In this document: positions 44,871 to 56,000 of the stretch, one piece after another
How the letters are laid out: each line of letters starts with the position of its first letter
How positions within the stretch are numbered: position 1 is the stretch's first letter
Assembly: GCF_001310085.1 (NCBI RefSeq)
Contig: NZ_CP012643.1
Span: 4,532,001-4,596,000, forward strand
Direction of reading: 5' to 3'
DNA from: Rufibacter tibetensis
GTDB taxonomy: Bacteria; Bacteroidota; Bacteroidia; Cytophagales; Hymenobacteraceae
Length of the DNA: 64,000 nt
Program-made: the position numbers and the translations under genes
Notes under the pieces: generated by a model
What the model was told of the DNA's origin: nothing
Databases searched by the model: none
What the model saw: the letters and a program-made list of their open reading frames with translations, nothing else

Positions 44871-45266
44871 CTATCCGCCTATTAACTCCCGTAAGGTTAG
44901 TACCTGATTGTCCCAGAGCTCAGCTAGTTGTTCAACGTCTCCTACATCTGTATAGTCTACAACACGTAAGAATTGTTCCTGCGTCAACTCACCAGATTCA
45001 ATAGAGAAGTCAATGTAGCTGTAGTCGTGGGGCATTCCTTTGCCAGTACCAGGGAAGGTAAACCGAACGGACTTGTTCATCCGGTGGCTTGTCATTTCAG
45101 CAATGTGCTCCTGGTTGTCCCAAATGAGGTTATACTTCCGCTCTCCTATTTGTTTAGCAGCATCACATAACCATTGTGCTAAGCCAGAGGCTGTGCTTAG
45201 GTAAGGATACAGCATCTTAGGTGATGCATTGAGAGAATACTCTCTTACAAACTTAATTTTACTCAT
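44871..45266 (-). CDS. START-like (SRPBCC) domain protein
   Basis: 131 aa cytoplasmic protein. KIKFVREYSLNASPKMLYPY, LAQWLCDAA and the following beta strands fit the small Bacteroidota START-like/SRPBCC family, close to AHSA1 proteins. The hydrophobic cavity of this fold binds lipids or other small ligands, but no ligand is known. The start is ATG 45266. It lies 93 bp upstream of the Lpt permease gene on the same strand. Confidence 0.8.
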   Translation of the reverse strand: MSKIKFVREYSLNASPKMLYPYLSTASGLAQWLCDAAKQIGERKYNLIWDNQEHIAEMTSHRMNKSVRFTFPGTGKGMPHDYSYIDFSIESGELTQEQFLRVVDYTDVGDVEQLAELWDNQVLTLRELIGG

Positions 45267-45360
45267 AGACAAGAAAGCATAAAGGTAAAGGGCGTTAGTC
45301 GTTTAGGTCGGGGGCGGTATATGGTTCTCAAGTAAAGGAAAATATTTTATACAAAAAAAC

Positions 45361-45392
45361 TTGTGTGATTATAAATCTTTCTCCTACATTTG
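45361..45392 (+). promoter_or_regulatory. tRNA-Met promoter
   Basis: TTG (45361-45363), 21 bp, TACATTTG (45385-45392), ending 11 bp before the tRNA. Confidence 0.7.
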
Positions 45393-45403
45393 CACCACAA
45401 TTC

Positions 45404-45477
45404 GGCGGGGTAGCTCAGATGGTTAGAGCGCAGGATTCATAACCCTGAGGTCGGCAGTTCGATTCTGCTCCCCGCTA
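45404..45477 (+). tRNA. tRNA-Met (CAU), elongator type
   Basis: 74-nt cloverleaf: acceptor GGCGGGG with CCCCGCT (G-U at the first pair), D-arm TAGCTCAGATGGTTAGAGC, anticodon loop TTCATAA, T-arm GGCAG-TTCGATT-CTGCT, discriminator A; CCA is not encoded. The anticodon stem lacks the three G-C pairs of initiator tRNA. A tRNA-Ile with lysidine-modified CAU cannot be fully excluded by eye. A strong terminator follows. Confidence 0.93.
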
Positions 45478-45497
45478 CAAAACTTCTAGGTTCTTTT

Positions 45498-45540
45498 AAC
45501 AAAAATGCCTTCAAACTATCTGTTTGAAGGCATTTTTGTT
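45498..45540 (+). terminator. Terminator after tRNA-Met
   Basis: 19-bp perfect stem (AACAAAAATGCCTTCAAAC and complement), 5-nt loop, T-run. Confidence 0.85.
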
Positions 45541-46972
45541 AAATCACTCTTATAACTCATTCCACTTCCAAAGCCTTAGTCTCTTCTCAAATTACTTGAC
45601 TTTCAAAGGCATAACTTCCTTCTTTCAGGTAACCTGAAATCAAAAAAGGCATACATAATTGCGACCTGGTGTGAGACAGATTTCCTATTGCAATGAAGGA
45701 GTAAGGATCTGAATCTAGGGCATGTTTATGGTATAGGTTAAAAGTCTTACTACTGCATCCCTTTATGACATCTCCTCAGGTGTTGCTTAGCTGAAATATG
45801 GATGACTTCCAAGCATCCTTCAAGTACTGAACTATTAGTTCTGAATGCTCCGGTGTTCTGTGCCCTTAAAAGAAAGCTGTTGCGTAATCAAGCATCAATC
45901 TATTTTGATTGGTTACCCACTACTTCCAATTCCTCATCTTTAGACTTCCTATTTTCTCTACCCCTTCTAATAAGCTTAGCTTTACTCTTCCTTTTGCTTT
46001 CTATTTTATAGAGCAATAATCTCAAGGGAAGATTTTTGTGAAAGAAGTCCATGACTAACGGGAAGTAACTTGCATTACTTAAAATGAATAAACACTCAAT
46101 CACTTCTTTGCATCCAGCCATTAAGGCCTAGCAAAACGTCAACAGAACGAAGTACTTCAAGAAGCTTTAATTAAAACCAAATTTCAACTTTGTACTTCTC
46201 TGTGTAAACGAGATAAGTTAGAGGGAAGAATAGGTTATTGATTGAGTATATTTTAACTGAATAATTAAAAATGTAATCATACCCCTCTATTTAACTTTGA
46301 AATAAAGGTTCTATTATTAACAGGGCTGATTGGCTGTAAAGACCGATATAAATAAAAAAGTTATAAACGGAATAAATTAAAGTTTATCTATTTAGCTCCT
46401 GCTATTGAAAATTTAACATTTATATAAACTGAAATCTAAATAAGTATGAACAATCTACTATACAATTATTTTATAAAATCATATTAATTTTCCGTTGAAA
46501 TTTAACATAAATGTAGTTAACTTCATTATACTCTGTTAGGGGGATGAAAGAAGTTCTAACTCAACAGTGTAAGACTTTGGAGCGCAAAAATTTTCGCTTT
46601 CTACAGTTTTCAAAATGACACCTCTCTCTGCCACAGTTAATAAATGGTAGAGCTTTTACACCGGTATCCCCCTCTTCAAGGCTCCACAGGCTGACAGTCT
46701 TATATCAAGACTGATCTAGAAAACAAAGTTTAGCTGTTGAACAATTGAGTTTGTCTGACCACTAAAACAGTTTTTCATCCACTTCATCAAAATAAACGAG
46801 AAAGAAGAACACAACACCCACCTAACACACAATTTATATCTCGTCAAATAGAGGTATAAGCCGCTGCACAAACCTTCCATGAATGGTCACATCCATTTCT
46901 GGGCTGGAATCACTTTGTGATTTTGTACCTGAAATCCTAAAATCAATCCCAACATTAAATCAAATCAAAATC
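45541..46972. other. AT-rich gene-free stretch after tRNA-Met
   Basis: About 1.4 kb. Short frames exist on both strands (e.g. 45802-46011 plus, 45900-46121 minus) but overlap each other and lack recognisable sequence. A TAACTTTG box is at 46292-46299 and a small hairpin CAGTCTT-ATATC-AAGACTG around 46694-46712. It may include a long 5' leader for the SprB-repeat gene or be decayed DNA. Confidence 0.5.
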
Positions 46973-49897
46973 ATGGTTAACTCTTACAATTGTTCAGTCG
47001 CAACGGAAAACTTCCAGAATTTCTGGCGTTACGTCTTGACGGTTATGACTTTTTTCCTGTTTGCAGGGAATGTTTTTGCTCAAACTGTTTCCCACCCTCG
47101 GTGTACAAAACCTAATGGGGATTTAGATCCACCTCATTGCGTTTCTCAAGATTTACAAGTTACAAAAGCTTTTTTGACTGCAGATCAATGCTCCTGCACT
47201 AGTGGGCAAGTAACTGCAGATCTAAACTTTAATTTATTCAATAAAACAGGTTCCACAAGAACCTCTTTTGCCGTTTTTGCGATTTTAGTGAAGACAAATC
47301 CTGATGGCTCTACCCAGGAAGTTTATTTTAAAGATTGCGTTAGTCCAGTACCCCCAGGGGAGACTTCAACTATAACCTTCAATGATGCAATTACTTATAC
47401 CTGCGGGCAGACTTTAACGCTGACTGATGTTTATCTAGCTTGGACTGACGCATCTACAGGTGACAACAGACAATGCACAGAGTTGAAAGACAATTTCTGT
47501 AATATAGATCCAAAATGCGGAAGACCAGCTGATATTGTTATCATCCCACTCCTTTCAGCTAATGCCACAGCTGGAACAATTAATTGTCATGGCGGTACAA
47601 CTACATTAAATGCAGTTGCTTCTGGCGGAGTTGGTCCTTATCAATACAGTATTGATGGTGTTAACTACCAGTCATCACCTAACTTTACAGTTGAAGAAGG
47701 TTCTTATTCAGTTTATGTCAAAGACTCTCAATCTCCAAACCCTTGTGTAGCTACAGGTGGACCAGTAATCATTTCTGAACCAGCTGAGTTGGTGGCAGGA
47801 AGATCTGCCGGAACAATCTCTTGCCATGGAGAAACCACCACCTTGACCGGTTCGGCGAGCGGAGGAACAGGAGCTTACCAATACAGTCTTAACGGTACCA
47901 CTTGGCAGTCAAGCTCTAACTTTACGGTTACAGCAGGCACTTATACGGTTCAGGTGAAAGACGCCAACAACTGTATTGATGCGGCTGACCCGATCACCAT
48001 AGGCCAACCGGATGCACTAGTAGCGGGAAGGTCAGCCGGAACTATTGCTTGTCGCGGGGGAACCACAACCCTTACCGGCTCCGCCACTGGAGGTACAGGC
48101 GCTTACCAGTACAGCATCAACGGTACCACCTGGCAGAACGACCCGAACTTTACGGTGGCCGCAGGAACCTATACAATCCATGTCAAGGACGCCAACAACT
48201 GTATTGATGCGGCTGACCCGATCACCATAAGCCAACCGGATGCTCTTGTGGCAAATGGTGTTGTAGGTGCCCCTATTACTTGTCACGGAGGTACAACAAC
48301 CCTAACTGCAAGTGCAACAGGTGGAACAGCACCTTATAGATTTAAATTGAATGATGGAGAGTATCAATCTTCTCCGAGTTTCACTGTGGGTGCAGGTACC
48401 TACACGATTCATGTTATAGATGCTAATAATTGTACAGACGCTTCAGATCCAATCCCAATTACTGCTCCTGATGTAGTAGTTGCTGGGCGATCTGCTGGAA
48501 CAATTGCTTGTTTTGGAGGTACTACCACCTTAACCGGCTCGGCAAGCGGTGGAACGGGGCCTTACCAGTACAGTATTAATGGCACTGATTGGCAGCCTGA
48601 CCCCAACTTCACTGTGAGTGCGGGAACCTACACGATTCAGGTTAAAGACGCCAACAACTGTAGAGATGCTGCTGACCCTATCACTATAGGGCAACCTGCT
48701 GAACTTGTTGCAGGTGGCCGTGCTGGAACCATTAGCTGTTTTGGTGGATCTACTACATTGACTGCCTCTGCTATGGGAGGAACAGGACCGTATCAATATA
48801 GTCTTGATGGCGTAAATTGGCAATCAAGTGCTACTTTCACAGTAAACGCAGCAAGAAGCCCTTATACAGTTCACGTAAAAGATGCAAATGACTGTAGAGA
48901 CACTTTCGGTCCAATTGCCGTTACTCAGCCTAACTCTTCTCTTCAATTAGGACCTTGCTCTAAAACGGACGTTACTTGTGACGGCCCAAATACTGGTTCC
49001 GTCACCGCGGGAACTGTAACTAACGCAGTAGGCAATGTAAGCTACAGCTGGATTAACTCTGCAGGTATGGTTGTTGGAAATAGTCCTACAGTAAGTAACC
49101 TACCTGCCGGAACCTATACTCTTACTGTAAGGGATGACTGCTTCACCAGAACTTGTACAGTCATTATCAATCCAGCCACAAACTGTATTCCTTTACAAGG
49201 TTGTACTCCTGGTTACTGGAAAAACCATCCTGAAGCATGGGGTTGTGGCTATGCACCTTTTAATAACTTCTTAACTACATTCGGAATTTCCAATCGTAGA
49301 GGACTCAATCAATCTCTGACTTTGGCAGGTGCTCTTGATTTAGGAGGTGGAAATTACAATGCTTTGGCACGTGCATCGACAGCCGCCCTACTTAATGCAT
49401 GCCATCCAGTAGTTAATTATCCGTATTCGACAGATGATATTTTAAGGGCTGTAAGAGAAATGTTTATGAATGGAACTACAACATTAAATGGAGTTACATA
49501 CACAAGCGCAGAAGCACTTAAAAATGAGTTAGACAGAGCAAATAATCTTGGCTGCCCGCTTAATAATCAAAACGCTGTGATAAGATCCACTAGCTCTTCT
49601 TCTGTGGTAGCTTCTGGTAAAACCTCCGCTGTTGGCCAAGGTATAGAACTCAGTGCATATCCTAACCCATACACTGAGTCTGCAACCATCAACTTTACTC
49701 TTCGTGAAGCGGGAGCATACACTTTGGAAATCCATGACATGAATGGCAGGGTTGTTAAAAAGGTAAGTGTTGGAAAAGCCGAAGCAGGAAGAAGCTATAG
49801 CTTCAACCTTGACGGAAGCTTGCCATCAGGTATCTACATTGCCCGCCTGAAAACTGGAAAAACAACTAAAGTGATCAGACTCATGCATAGAAAGTAG
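46973..49897 (+). CDS. T9SS-secreted SprB-repeat protein with GYWKNHP domain
   Basis: 974 aa from the ATG at 46973; an in-frame ATG 30 codons earlier is less likely because the signal peptide (WRYVLTVMTFFLFAGNVFAQ) would start too late. The order is an N-terminal Cys-rich domain (about 40-180), six SprB-type repeats of about 76 aa (47573-48950, each with GTI-x-C-x-GG-TTLT and GPYQYSI), one degenerate repeat (to about 49180), a domain starting CTPGYWKNHPEAWGCG (about 740-860), and a type IX sorting domain (LSAYPNPYTESATINF ... IRLMHRK). SprB repeats occur in gliding adhesins of Flavobacterium. It is probably a cell-surface or released adhesin. There are no adjacent gliding genes. Confidence 0.88.
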   Translation: MVNSYNCSVATENFQNFWRYVLTVMTFFLFAGNVFAQTVSHPRCTKPNGDLDPPHCVSQDLQVTKAFLTADQCSCTSGQVTADLNFNLFNKTGSTRTSFAVFAILVKTNPDGSTQEVYFKDCVSPVPPGETSTITFNDAITYTCGQTLTLTDVYLAWTDASTGDNRQCTELKDNFCNIDPKCGRPADIVIIPLLSANATAGTINCHGGTTTLNAVASGGVGPYQYSIDGVNYQSSPNFTVEEGSYSVYVKDSQSPNPCVATGGPVIISEPAELVAGRSAGTISCHGETTTLTGSASGGTGAYQYSLNGTTWQSSSNFTVTAGTYTVQVKDANNCIDAADPITIGQPDALVAGRSAGTIACRGGTTTLTGSATGGTGAYQYSINGTTWQNDPNFTVAAGTYTIHVKDANNCIDAADPITISQPDALVANGVVGAPITCHGGTTTLTASATGGTAPYRFKLNDGEYQSSPSFTVGAGTYTIHVIDANNCTDASDPIPITAPDVVVAGRSAGTIACFGGTTTLTGSASGGTGPYQYSINGTDWQPDPNFTVSAGTYTIQVKDANNCRDAADPITIGQPAELVAGGRAGTISCFGGSTTLTASAMGGTGPYQYSLDGVNWQSSATFTVNAARSPYTVHVKDANDCRDTFGPIAVTQPNSSLQLGPCSKTDVTCDGPNTGSVTAGTVTNAVGNVSYSWINSAGMVVGNSPTVSNLPAGTYTLTVRDDCFTRTCTVIINPATNCIPLQGCTPGYWKNHPEAWGCGYAPFNNFLTTFGISNRRGLNQSLTLAGALDLGGGNYNALARASTAALLNACHPVVNYPYSTDDILRAVREMFMNGTTTLNGVTYTSAEALKNELDRANNLGCPLNNQNAVIRSTSSSSVVASGKTSAVGQGIELSAYPNPYTESATINFTLREAGAYTLEIHDMNGRVVKKVSVGKAEAGRSYSFNLDGSLPSGIYIARLKTGKTTKVIRLMHRK
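47573..48950 (+). repeat. Tandem 228-bp repeats in the SprB-repeat gene
   Basis: Six units with starts near 47573, 47810, 48038, 48267, 48497 and 48725. Units 2 and 3 share nearly identical stretches, e.g. 47960-48016 and 48188-48244 differ at few bases, which indicates recent duplication or conversion. Confidence 0.85.
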
Positions 49898-49920
49898 TCT
49901 TGGATAGACTCCTTTGAAAT

Positions 49921-49956
49921 ACAAAAAGGCCGGGGCAAATGCTCCGGCCTTTTTGT
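49921..49956. terminator. Terminator after the SprB-repeat gene
   Basis: ACAAAAAGGCCGGGGC / GCTCCGGCCTTTTTGT with AAAT loop (one G-U), between converging genes. Confidence 0.85.
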
Positions 49957-50059
49957 TATACACTAAGTGTCTTCAGGAATAAAGTTCTTTTAAAAGATAA
50001 ACGAACTTATGTTCACTTTCAATCCCTAAGCTTTACTTCAACTTATGGTTAAATACTTA

Positions 50060-53000
50060 CTACTGTTTGATGATTTTCTTCACCTCAGAAAATCCTTTTG
50101 CTCTTAGACGTAGGAAGTACATGCCATTGGTAAGATCTTCCAGAGGAATGGTTTGGGTGACCTCCTCCGAAGTTTTCTTCAGAGTACTATGCTTTATCAC
50201 TTTGCCAGCCGCATTGATGAGTTCCAAACTTACCTCACCTGTGATCTGCTTTCCAATTTGCACCTGAACTTTGTCAGGGGTTGGGTTAGGGTAAATATTC
50301 CATTTAATGGCAAATGCATCTTCCTCTGAGCTGATAGACGTGGCAGACTGTACTTGTGTCATTCCGCTGCCTATCTCCAACCAATTGAAGTTCCAGCCGC
50401 CGCCTCTCACATAAAGTTGCAGTGTCTGGGTTCCTGAAACCAGGTTAACCGGAACGCTCACCGTCTGCCAGTTCTGCCAGCCGCCAGTGTTAGGCACATT
50501 TACTGAGCCAAGTACGGTTCCATTAGAGTTACGCACTTCAATGGCACCTGTGTTGATCGGCGAAGCTACCCGCAGGTTGATGGTGTAAGTTCCGCTAGAA
50601 GATACATTCACTGAGTAGTTCATCCAGTCATTGGGGTCTATATAGCTTAGGTTCTGCCCACCGCCCACGTCTGAGGTGTTCTCCACCTGCACGCCGCTCA
50701 TGTTCGTGTAACGCTCGGCCTCTATTCTGGTGGAACTACCAATCACACTTGCATTTTCGGTATCAATAGGATGCTCAATGTAAGAAGTAACCTTTAAGCC
50801 GTTACCAGCTGCGTTACCTTGGTGCATACGGTACGTTAGCTTCTGTCCAGATACCCAGTTGGTCTGCAGAGAAAGAGTCCAGGTGGTACCACTTCCAGTC
50901 ATGCTAGTTACAGAATTACCGGCTACTTCATAGCCTGCAACACCAGACTGTGTGACAGCTTTATCATACGTGATGGTCAGCTTATTGCCGCTGGCCTTCA
51001 CAGAAGTGATTTGTGGTGGAGTTGGATCGATGAACGGAGACGAAACATTCTCATTTGCTTCATAGATGTTGATCAGTTTGGTACCCAAGTTATAAGAGAA
51101 ACCATCTGCACCCGTTACGGTAACCCCACTGATAGAAGCAGAGCTGTTTACCAATAAGGACATGTCTCTTAGTTTATTCCGATCAGAAACTTTAGACAAA
51201 TCCAGCGTGATGGTTAAGGTATTTCCTGAAAGTACCTCAGATTTCACCACGTTTTCTTTAGTCTCAAAGTATTCAGCAAACTCCTGAGCGCCCGCTATCC
51301 AAACTTTGTCATTGTTTGAAGGGTGATTTTTAACGTAATCTATAAACTGTTTAAAGTATTGCACCTCACCTGCTCCACCAGGTCCGTGAGAGAAGGCGTG
51401 AGCCATAATCTTGTTGCCGTTTGCTGCAGCAGCAAACATACCATCTACCCAACTATCGGCACTTCCTAAGTCAGCCTTCCACATGCCATCCATGTTAAAG
51501 CGGGAAACCAGCAGATGGTTCGTGTTCATGCTTTGGATAATGGCACGGTCATTCCAGTTTACAAAGGCATCATAGCCATCTCTTGAAGCGGCAACTCCAA
51601 AGGTACTTCCAACAAATTTGTAACCCTCTTGCATCCAGGCAGAAACGAACCCTTCGTCTGCGGTGGGGATTACACCAGTTCTGGTTCTATAACCTGTATT
51701 TTGGAAGATTTCTTTCTCAAGGTCCTTGATCTCTTTGTAGCGGTGGAACCCACCATGGCTATCGGTATGGTTCATTAAGTCAAACCCGCTCTTTACCATC
51801 TCAATTAACTGCGGATATTGCGTGTAAACCGTGTTACCAGTTTCATCTCCCCTGCCATTAATGGCAAAGCTCCATTTATAGCCTACAGAGTTACCGGCCC
51901 CGTCTGTGTAAGTAACCTTAGGGTAGGTTTTTCCATCAATGGCTGTTCCGCCATTCAGCACTTTATATACCAGGTTATAATTACTTAAGTGGCCATCATC
52001 AGACACAAATAAGAAACCAAGAGACTTGTTGTACTTCATGTCAGCAAAAGAGGCGCTTGCCGAAGTAGGTGTGGTGGCAAATTGAACTTGAACTGTGATG
52101 CTGCCTGTTGAAGAAGGCGCTTGAGCAAGAGTGGTGCTGGTGCTGGTGCTGGAAGAAGACACGCCCTCAAACCAGTTGAAGTTCCAGGCGCCCTTCCTGG
52201 CGTAGATGCGCAGGGTCTGCTCGCCGGCCGGTAGCGTGACCGTGGTCTTGAGGGTGGTGTAGGTTTGCCAGCCGCCCGTGTTGGGCACGCTCACCGAGCC
52301 GAGCACGGCAGCCGCGGAGTTGCGCACCTCGATGATGCCGGTGGTGCTGGTGGAGGCCACGCGCAGGTTGAGGGTGTAGGTGCCCGCAGAGGCCGCGTTC
52401 ACCCGGTAGTCCACCCAGTCGTTGTCGTCCACGTAGCCCAGGTTCTGCCCCCCGCCCGTGTCGCCGGTGGTCTCCTTCTGCATGCCAAACATGCCGTCGT
52501 AGGCCTCCGCCTGGATCAAACCAGGGAAGGACTTGGCCGTGGAGACGATAGTAGTGTTGGTAGAGGTTGCTCCCTCAAACCAGTTGATGTTCCATCCGCC
52601 GCTCTTTACGTACAGTTGCAGAATCTGAGTCCCGGAGGTCAGCGCCACTGGCACACTTACCGTCTGCCAGGTCTGCCAACCACCTGTGTTGGGCACGGCC
52701 ACAGAAGCCAGAGTAGTGCCAGCTGAGTTCCTAACCTCTATGGCGCCGGTGTTGTTAGGGGAAGCCACGCGCAGATTTATGGTGTAGGTACCCGCCGAAG
52801 CCACGCTCACAGAGTAGTTCATCCAATCGTTTGCGTCAGTATAGCCTACGTTCTGCCCCCCACCCGCGTCACCGGTGGTTTCTTTTTGCACACCAAACAT
52901 AGCGTCGTAAGCTTCAGCCTGGATCAAACCAGGGAAAGCCTTGGCTGAAGTGGTGGTAGAAGCCGGATTTACTACCTGTTGCTGTGATACATTGTTTGCT

Positions 53001-56000
53001 GCTAAGTAGCCAGAACCAGCAGGCTGAGAAGCCGTGATAGTTGCTGTACCTGCGGCCACAATGGTAGCCATCCATTTTCCTGAAGCGTTTGATACTGATA
53101 CTACACCCGGGTTTGCAGAAGTAAAGCTAATTGGGGTGCTGGTGTTAGTACTGGTAGCAGTTAACTCAAATGAAGGATTACCTACTGTACGCTCGATCAA
53201 GGCAGGGAAAGTGATAACTGCTTGTGATTGAGTTTCAGAGCTGGAAGAAGACACGCCCTCAAACCAGTTGAAGTTCCAGGCGCCCTTCCTGGCGTAGATG
53301 CGCAGGGTCTGCTCGCCGGCCGGTAGCGTGACCGTGGTCTTGAGGGTGGTGTAGGTTTGCCAGCCGCCCGTGTTGGGCACGCTCACCGAGCCGAGCACGG
53401 CAGCCGCGGAGTTGCGCACCTCGATGATGCCGGTGGTGCTGGTGGAGGCCACGCGCAGGTTGAGGGTGTAGGTGCCCGCAGAGGCCGCGTTCACCCGGTA
53501 GTCCACCCAGTCGTTGTCGTCCACGTAGCCCAGGTTCTGCCCCCCGCCCGTGTCGCCGGTGGTCTCCTTCTGCATGCCAAACATGCCGTCGTAAGCTTCC
53601 GCCTGGATCAAACCAGGGAAGGACTTGGCGGTTGAGGTAGAGGTTTGGGTTACCGTAATAGATCTGGTCACATTTTCAGCAGCATTGTACCCCGAGCTCG
53701 CCGCTTGTAAAGCGGTAATGTTAGCAGTACCTGCCCCTACTACTGTTGCTTTCCATATACCCGTAGAGTTTGAAACAGAAACTATAGACGGATTAGAAGA
53801 AGTAAAGGTGATAGGAGCTGTGGTGTTGGTACTGGTGGCGTTCAACGTAAAGTCTGCATCACCTACCATTTTATTTGCTAAAGCAGGGAAAGTAATAATT
53901 GGGGTCACATTAGCCGTAGGAGCAGTAGTAAAGGTACCGCCAATCTCCAGCCAGTTGATGTTCCAGCCGCCGCCCCTTACGTAAAGCTGCAGGGTCTGCG
54001 TACCAGCAGCAAGGGCCACAGGGGCGCTCACCGTCTGCCAGGCTTGCCAGCCACCCGTCTGCGGAACGTCCACTGTGGCCAGTACTGCGCCTGAGGCGCT
54101 GCGCACCTCGAAACGGCCGCCGGTGTTGCCTGTGGCTACCCGGAAACTTACGTTGTAGGTGCCCGCCGAGCTCACGCTCACTGAGTAGTTCATCCAGTCG
54201 TTGGTGTCAATGTAGCCCACGTTCTGACCACCGCCCACGTCTGAGGTGTTTTCCACCTGCACGCCGCTCATGCTCGTGTAACGTTCGGCCTCAATTCTGG
54301 TGGAGTTTGCTTGTGTGGAAGAGGTAACTTCAAAGCTTTGGGTTACTGCTGGAGCAGCGTTGTAAGTAGTATTTCCGCTTTGGGTAGCTTCAACAGTTAC
54401 AGTACCCGTTCCGGTAAGGGTTAACGTATTTCCGCTTAAGGTGGCTGGTCCGGAAGTCACATTGAAAGCTACCGTTAATCCTGAAGATGCTGTGGCTTCT
54501 AAAGTGACAGTTGGACTTTGCTCAATGGTTTTTGCTCCTATGGGTGCAAAGGTGATGGTCTGGTTTTGCTTTGTTACAGAACTGGTGGTAGCCTTGAAGA
54601 AGGATGGGCTTGTATTAAGCGTTAGTCCGGTTGGTGCGGCCTGAGTTATAGCGCCTGTGGTTCCAAAATCCCACTCGAAGCGGTCTAATTTAGATATGTT
54701 TAAAGAAGATGGGAATGAATAAGGCTGGGTATAGTTTTCAGTTTTGTCATTAGGGTTTTTGGCCCATAGAACGTAAACTAATTCGGTGCCCTTTCTGAAG
54801 GCTCCTCCTTCTACTCCAGCTGGTAAGTTTAAGGCAGCTGTTTGCCCAGCGTCATAACTGAAACCTAATAAGAGCTGAGAAGTAGTTTTTATTCCGCTTC
54901 CCAACTGTGTAAATTTTTCAACTCCTGGAGCGTCTCTTGTCAGGTTTTCATAAAGCCCCATGAGTCCGTATTCAACATTACTAGATACCAAGTCATTGAC
55001 ACCGGGAGCAGTAACATTTTCGCCTACTCCATAGATGTGTATCTGTTTGATTTCATTCTTTTGGGCAAGCACCATGGCTTTGATACCAAAGTTGCGTTGC
55101 ATCTCATCTGAACCGTACCGCCAATCATTGGTGCGGCGGCTGATGTTGGTTTCAGTAACGATGTAGTGCTTTTTAGGGTAAGTGGCCCCGTTATACCCGT
55201 ATTTTTGTAAAACAGCTTCAAAACCATTTTTATGGTTGATCACCTGGGCAGCAGCATAGTCTGAGTTCCGCAAGTATTTGAACCCTCCTATGGAGTTATC
55301 CCATACCCGCAGGAAGAAAGAAGGATACACGTGATAGCTCACCATGTCAAAGTAAGCGCCGCCTTTGTGTGGGAACTCGCTGGTAACGGTACCACCGTTA
55401 GGGTTATCTGTGTAACGCAGCAGAGCGTCAAGATAAGTAGAGTGGCCAATACCGCCCGGAGTTACGTGATCATCTGGGTTATACTTCTTTACCACCTCCC
55501 ATGTAATGCGGAGCATGCGGATGTAGTGTGAGAAGGGCGCCTGAATGTTTTCCATCTCACCAGGAAGGGGCGCTCGCGTCAACCAGTCGGTTGGGTTGTT
55601 ATTTCCTATGTCTGGCTCGTTGTAAACCTCCCAGTTCTTTACGTAAGGTCCATACGTTTGCACCAATTTGAAAACGTAATTAGCATAGTAGTTATTAGGG
55701 TTTACAGTACCATCTGCATTCCAGATGGGCACATATAAGTTGGCAAATACTTTAGAGGAAGTATGAGCCCCAGGGTAAGTAGTTTTATCACGGTGCGCTT
55801 CTGTAGGACCTTCAATAAAACACGTAATTTCCTTCATACCCAAGGTGTTCGCGTAGTACTGAAATTCGCTTAACCTTACATTATATCCCCAGGTATCAAC
55901 AAAGGTCTCTGGCAAAGTAGGCCTGATGGAATTACCCCCGGCTTTACTGACTAAACCTGCCAGATTTCTGTCATTCCAACCATTGGCATAATACCCCATA

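Noticed and set aside
45802-46121. Overlapping short frames on both strands (69 and 73 aa)
   Set aside because: They overlap antisense to each other, have no recognisable motif, ribosome site or promoter, and lie in the AT-rich gap.
52265-52726. Long plus-strand reading frame over the CBM6 region (and its twin at 53357-53635)
   Set aside because: It is the opposite strand of the GC-rich CBM6 copies in the real minus-strand gene. The identical Ala/Val/His-rich product in both places only reflects the duplicated DNA.
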